Position numbers and translations under genes: made by a program | Shown: piece by piece, positions 60,915 through 64,000 of the stretch | How positions within the stretch are numbered: position 1 is the first letter of the stretch | How the letters are laid out: each line of letters begins with the position of its first letter | Source of the DNA: Pseudomonas brassicacearum subsp. neoaurantiaca | GTDB taxonomy: Bacteria; Pseudomonadota; Gammaproteobacteria; Pseudomonadales; Pseudomonadaceae | Direction: 5' to 3' | DNA length: 64,000 nucleotides | NCBI RefSeq assembly: GCF_013608025.1 | Contig: NZ_VDLV01000008.1 | Location: forward strand, 56,100-120,099 | The notes under the pieces: generated by a model | Database searches by the model: none | The model's input: only the letters and a program-made list of their open reading frames with translations | What the model was told of the DNA's origin: nothing

Positions 60915-61163
60915 GTGCCTATAGTTCGCTCCGTCGTCCACATGGCGACTCGGGTTTGGCGACTCGATAAACTACGGTCAGAAGCCCTGCTTTTTGGCAC
61001 GGGCTTTTGCACTCGCAAAACTGCTCAATGGCAGTTGTGCGCGGGAGATCTTCGGATCTGCCGGTTTCCGTGGTTATCCGGTTCGCCAACCTGCGTACAG
61101 CTGCCACCCATTCGTTTGGCGACGAGTAGGTGGCAAAATTCCACGAGCCACGGAGTTTTACCA
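60915..61163 (+). ncRNA. Candidate structured leader RNA of the DUF3077 gene
   Basis: The 300-base gap before 61164 is not protein-coding but holds clear structure. GGCGACTCG occurs twice (near 60943 and 60956) and GGCGACGAG once near the end. Hairpins: AAGCCC...GGGCTT at 60982-61006, AACTGC-TCAATG-GCAGTT at 61018-61035, and AGATC-TTCG-GATCT at 61046-61059. TCCGTGG (61067-61073) can pair with CCACGGA (61148-61154), which covers the GGAG ribosome site of the following gene. It may be a cis-acting or antisense-type control RNA (C4-like is a hypothesis). Confidence 0.45.
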
Positions 61164-61451
61164 ATGAACCGATACATGCCCATCACCGGCGTCGACTGCA
61201 CCCCCGCCGCCCTGCTCATCGACACACAAGCGCCCCTCGACGTCCTTCACGAAACCGCCGCCTACCGTATTCGCGCCGTGACCCAACTGCTGGAAAACAT
61301 CGCATTTCGCGAAGAGCTTAGCTCGGACGCGGTCGTGCTCCACGATTTCGCCTTGTTGTTATCCATTCCGCTGCGCGACGGATGCGACTTACTGGATGTA
61401 ATCGGACGCAGGCTACAGGCGCAAGCCATGACCGCTACGGCAGTTACCTGA
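61164..61451 (+). CDS. DUF3077/DUF6124-type small protein
   Basis: This 95-residue, helix-rich, soluble protein is of the small family common in fluorescent pseudomonads (DFALLLSIPLRDGCDLLDVIGRRLQ at the C-terminal half). Function unknown. The ATG at 61164 has a GGAG site 8 bases upstream, which may be sequestered by the leader RNA. The frame is open far upstream to 60915, but that part has no likely protein sequence. Confidence 0.8.
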   Translation: MNRYMPITGVDCTPAALLIDTQAPLDVLHETAAYRIRAVTQLLENIAFREELSSDAVVLHDFALLLSIPLRDGCDLLDVIGRRLQAQAMTATAVT

Positions 61452-61556
61452 TTAGCAAGGGCAAGCCGTTATTTCTTGAATTTTCCTGCCACACGCTTCG
61501 GATACGAGCCTGCACGAGGTGGTTCGCGAGCTTGGAACTGAGAGAAAGCACAAAAT

Positions 61557-61586
61557 AAAAAGGGCGACATCACTGTCGCCCTTTTT
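61557..61586. terminator. Bidirectional terminator between the DUF3077 gene and fdhA
   Basis: AAAAAGGGCGACA-TCAC-TGTCGCCCTTTTT is a 13-bp perfect stem with runs of A and T. It ends fdhA, which stops at 61604 on the minus strand, and can also stop plus-strand transcripts. Confidence 0.92.
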
Positions 61587-61603
61587 CCGTCTTGCCTACA
61601 GCC

Positions 61604-62803
61604 TTATGCCGCGCTGAACAACTTGTGCGGATCGATCACAAACTTCTTCGGCACGCCCGCATCGAATTCGCCATAGCCTTTTGGCGCGTCGTCCAGGCTG
61701 ATTACCTGCACGCCAACGATTTCGGCGATGTTGATACGGTCCCACATGATCGCCTGCATCAGCTGGCGGTTGTACTTCATCACCGGGGTCTGGCCGGTGT
61801 GGAAGCTGTGGGATTTGGCCCAGCCAAGGCCGAAGCGGATGCTCAGGCTGCCCATCTTCGCCGCTGCATCGACCGCGCCCGGGTCTTCGGTGACGTAGAG
61901 GCCGGGGATGCCGATCTTGCCAGCCACGCGGACCACGCCCATCAGCGAGTTGAGCACGGTGGCCGGGGCTTCGTGCTTGACGCCGTCATGGCCGTGGCCA
62001 CGGGCTTCGAAGCCAACCGCGTCGACCGCGCAATCGACCTCAGGCTCGCCCAACAGCGCGGCGATCTGTTCGTGCAGCGGGGTGTCCTGGGACAAGTCGG
62101 CAATTTCAAAACCCTGGGCCTTGGCGTGGGCCAGGCGAACCGGGTTGACGTCGCCGATGATGACCACAGCCGCGCCCAACAGACGAGCGGAAGCAGCAGC
62201 GGCCAGGCCAACCGGGCCGGCACCAGCGATGTAGACGGTGCTGCCAGGGCCAACGCCGGCAGTGACGGCGCCGTGGTAGCCGGTGGGCAGGATGTCGGAC
62301 AGGCAGGTCAGGTCACGGATTTTCTCCATGGCCTTGTCGCGGTCCGGCAGTTTCAACAGGTTGAAGTCGGCGTACGGCACCAGCACGTATTCGGCCTGGC
62401 CGCCGGTCCAGTCGCCCATGTCGACGTAACCGTAGGCACCGCCGGCACGGGCCGGGTTGACGGTCAGGCAGACGCCAGTGTGTTGCTCCTTGCAGGAACG
62501 GCAGCGCCCGCAAGCCACGTTGAACGGTACCGACACCAGGTCGCCGATTTTCAGGTTCTCGACGTCGCTGCCCTTCTCGATCACTTCACCGGTGATCTCG
62601 TGACCCAGGACCAGGCCGGTCTGGGCGGTGGTACGGCCACGCACCATGTGTTGGTCGGAGCCGCAGATGTTGGTGGAGACCACGCGCAGGATGACGCCGT
62701 GCTCGATCTTCCTGCCGCGCGGGTCCTGCATTTTGGGATAGTCGATTTTCTGTACTTCGACCTTGCCGTTGCCGAGATACACGACACCACGATTACCGGA
62801 CAT
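61604..62803 (-). CDS. fdhA: Glutathione-independent formaldehyde dehydrogenase
   Basis: This is a 399-residue zinc alcohol dehydrogenase-like enzyme that oxidises formaldehyde with tightly bound NAD. Cys47 (TNICGSDQHM) and His68 (LGHEITGEV) are the catalytic zinc ligands. CGRCRSCKEQHTGVC holds the structural zinc, and VYIAGAGPVGLAAAASARLLGA is the NAD fold. The sequence fits the P. putida type. It lies after purU on the same strand, in the order found next to sarcosine oxidase genes, where demethylation releases formaldehyde. Confidence 0.96.
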   Translation of the reverse strand: MSGNRGVVYLGNGKVEVQKIDYPKMQDPRGRKIEHGVILRVVSTNICGSDQHMVRGRTTAQTGLVLGHEITGEVIEKGSDVENLKIGDLVSVPFNVACGRCRSCKEQHTGVCLTVNPARAGGAYGYVDMGDWTGGQAEYVLVPYADFNLLKLPDRDKAMEKIRDLTCLSDILPTGYHGAVTAGVGPGSTVYIAGAGPVGLAAAASARLLGAAVVIIGDVNPVRLAHAKAQGFEIADLSQDTPLHEQIAALLGEPEVDCAVDAVGFEARGHGHDGVKHEAPATVLNSLMGVVRVAGKIGIPGLYVTEDPGAVDAAAKMGSLSIRFGLGWAKSHSFHTGQTPVMKYNRQLMQAIMWDRINIAEIVGVQVISLDDAPKGYGEFDAGVPKKFVIDPHKLFSAA

Positions 62804-62930
62804 GCTTTCACCTCGCTGTTGTTTTTATGAAACTGCGCCGCCCAGGCAGGCAGCGCGTTGATTGCTCGGGTTAGTGCTTGTGTCTTTGTTTCTTTGTTGT
62901 CTGTGAGGGCCTCATCGTCGGAACGCCGCC

Positions 62931-63018
62931 CGGAGCAAGCTCGCTCCCACAAGGATTTTGGGTGTAACTAATATTTGTATACCGGCACAAATCCTGTGGG
63001 AGCGAGCTTGCTCGCGAT
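62931..63018. repeat. REPIN, type A, left arm partly lost
   Basis: The right arm is intact (TGTGGGAGCGAGCTTGCTCG). The left arm begins CGGAGCAAGCTCGCTCCCAC, with its outer end replaced. It lies between fdhA and purU. Confidence 0.8.
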
Positions 63019-63024
63019 ATCGGT

Positions 63025-63882
63025 CTAAAGAACGACCGTGCGATTGGCGTTCAGGAACACCCTTCGCTCGATGTGATAACCCACCGCCCTGGCCAAGGTC
63101 AGCCCTTCGATGTCCCGGCCCTTGGCGATCAGGTCTTCGGGATAGTGGCTGTGGTCCACCACTTCCACGCCCTGGGCGATGATCGGGCCTTCGTCCAGGT
63201 CGTTGTTGATGTAGTGCGCCGTGGCGCCCACCAGCTTCACGCCTTTGTTGTAGGCCTGGTGATACGGCTTGGCGCCCTTGAAACCCGGCAGCAGCGAGTG
63301 ATGGATGTTGATCGCCTTGCCATCGAGCTTGCGGCACAGCTCCGGCGACAGCACTTGCATGTAGCGGGCAAGAATCACCAGTTCGGCGCCGGTGTCTTCG
63401 ATCACCTGCCACACCTGTCGCTCCTGGGCCGGCTTGTCGTTCGGGTCCAGGGGGAAATGGTAGTAGGGAATCTGGTGCCAGTCGGCCAGTGGCTTGAGGT
63501 CGGGGTGGTTCGAGACCACGGCCACCACATCCATGGACAACTGGCCGATGCGCTGGCGATAAAGCAAATCGTTGAGGCAGTGATCGGCCTTGGAGACCAT
63601 GATCACCACTTTGGGCCGGTAGTTGGGCGGCGTCAGCTCGAAGACCATGCCGAAGGCTTGCGCCCGCTCGGCCAGGCCGGCGCGGAAGCTCTGTTCGTCG
63701 AAGCCGTCAGGCTGGCGAAACTCCACGCGAATGAAGAAGCGCGCCGAGAGCCGGTCGTCGAAAGAGTGGTGTTCGGTGACGTAGCAGCCCTGCTCGAACA
63801 GAAAGCGGGTCACCGCATCCACCGTGCCGAGCACGCTGGGGCAGTCGGCGGTCAAGATCCATGTATCCGGGGCGCGGCTCAT
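63025..63882 (-). CDS. purU: Formyltetrahydrofolate deformylase
   Basis: This 285-residue hydrolase releases formate from 10-formyl-THF. An N-terminal ACT domain (TADCPSVLGTVDAVTRFLFEQGCYVTEHHSF) is followed by a formyltransferase fold with NIHHSLLPGFKGAKPYHQAYNKGVKLVGATAHYINNDLDEGPII. The catalytic Asn, His and Asp are all present. Together with fdhA it handles one-carbon units from glycine betaine or sarcosine breakdown; the sox genes would lie beyond the right end. The start is the ATG at 63882. Confidence 0.96.
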   Translation of the reverse strand: MSRAPDTWILTADCPSVLGTVDAVTRFLFEQGCYVTEHHSFDDRLSARFFIRVEFRQPDGFDEQSFRAGLAERAQAFGMVFELTPPNYRPKVVIMVSKADHCLNDLLYRQRIGQLSMDVVAVVSNHPDLKPLADWHQIPYYHFPLDPNDKPAQERQVWQVIEDTGAELVILARYMQVLSPELCRKLDGKAINIHHSLLPGFKGAKPYHQAYNKGVKLVGATAHYINNDLDEGPIIAQGVEVVDHSHYPEDLIAKGRDIEGLTLARAVGYHIERRVFLNANRTVVL

Positions 63883-63923
63883 TGCGGTGACTCCTGTTCG
63901 AATTTACGAAGCGACACAAAACC

Positions 63924-64000
63924 CGTGGCGAGGGAGCTTGCTCCCGCTCGGTTGCGTAGCAACCGCCAAAAAAGCGAGGGCCGCTACGCGCCCCAGCGGG
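63924..64000. repeat. REPIN, type B, cut by the window end
   Basis: CGTGGCGAGGGAGCTTGCTC starts the left arm; the right arm begins near the last bases (CCAGCGGG) and continues outside. Confidence 0.85.

Noticed and set aside
61592..62830. A 412-codon frame antisense to fdhA
   Set aside because: It covers fdhA almost exactly and has no recognisable domain; fdhA itself has all zinc and NAD motifs.
1..64000. Prophage, insertion sequence or genomic island
   Set aside because: No integrase, transposase, phage structural gene or attachment repeat was seen. The tRNA at 1639 has no duplicated 3' end nearby, and gene content is core metabolism throughout.

Overview
The window reads as chromosomal core DNA of a Pseudomonas of the P. 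fluorescens complex. The evidence is gene content and order (bioBFHCD beside a group of acyl-CoA dehydrogenases, pqqFABCDE beside davBA, creBCD, purU-fdhA), G+C-rich codon use throughout, and 19 REP doublets (REPINs) of two families scattered between genes. I see no prophage, transposase, integrase or CRISPR array, so the novelty here lies in small operons and regulatory DNA rather than in an island.

Layout. 1-1.7 kb: the end of a PAS-GGDEF-EAL protein and a tRNA with a CAT anticodon. 1.8-5.6 kb: a bufferin-type metallophore locus. bufA (DUF2282 precursor), bufB (DUF692/MNIO enzyme), bufC (DUF2063 partner) and a DoxX gene diverge from an ECF sigma factor and its DUF1109/NrsF-type anti-sigma factor. 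Both arms carry an exact GTAACC-N16-CGAA promoter. 5.8-8.2 kb: a large unrecognised membrane-anchored protein with propeller-like repeats. 8.2-11.4 kb: an Lrp-type regulator followed by davB and davA (lysine monooxygenase and aminovaleramidase). 11.5-19.3 kb: pqqF, the 24-codon pqqA, pqqB, C, D, E and a coupled S9 peptidase. 19.4-27.9 kb: a PMP3 peptide, three acyl-CoA dehydrogenase paralogues, a membrane diguanylate cyclase and a small flagellar-rod-like protein. 28-32.7 kb: bioD, C, H, F and B with a BirA-type operator, then comF. 33.5-45.5 kb: modE, a Tat-exported PhoX-type phosphatase, srkA, rarD, a GcvR-like ACT protein, glcB with an RccR-like operator, a single-domain response regulator, and a DUF294/CBS protein coupled to a DEDDh exonuclease. 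45.7-51.4 kb: fecI/fecR/TonB receptor/PepSY iron-siderophore uptake. 51.5-60.8 kb: an MFS transporter, a GST, creD-creC-creB, a retropepsin-like protease, an acyltransferase and small secreted proteins. 60.8-64 kb: a DUF3077 gene with a long structured leader, then fdhA and purU for C1 metabolism.

How they work together. Two RiPP-type pathways share the window: PQQ, a redox cofactor made from PqqA, and the bufferin system, in which an MNIO enzyme modifies Cys-rich BufA for metal binding. The ECF/NrsF pair should induce the bufferin operon under metal stress. FecI/FecR control a siderophore receptor. davBA starts lysine degradation, the acyl-CoA dehydrogenases handle fatty acids, glcB closes the glyoxylate shunt, and purU/fdhA oxidise or recycle one-carbon units. 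Functional calls rest on recognised motifs and remembered family knowledge; no database search was run.
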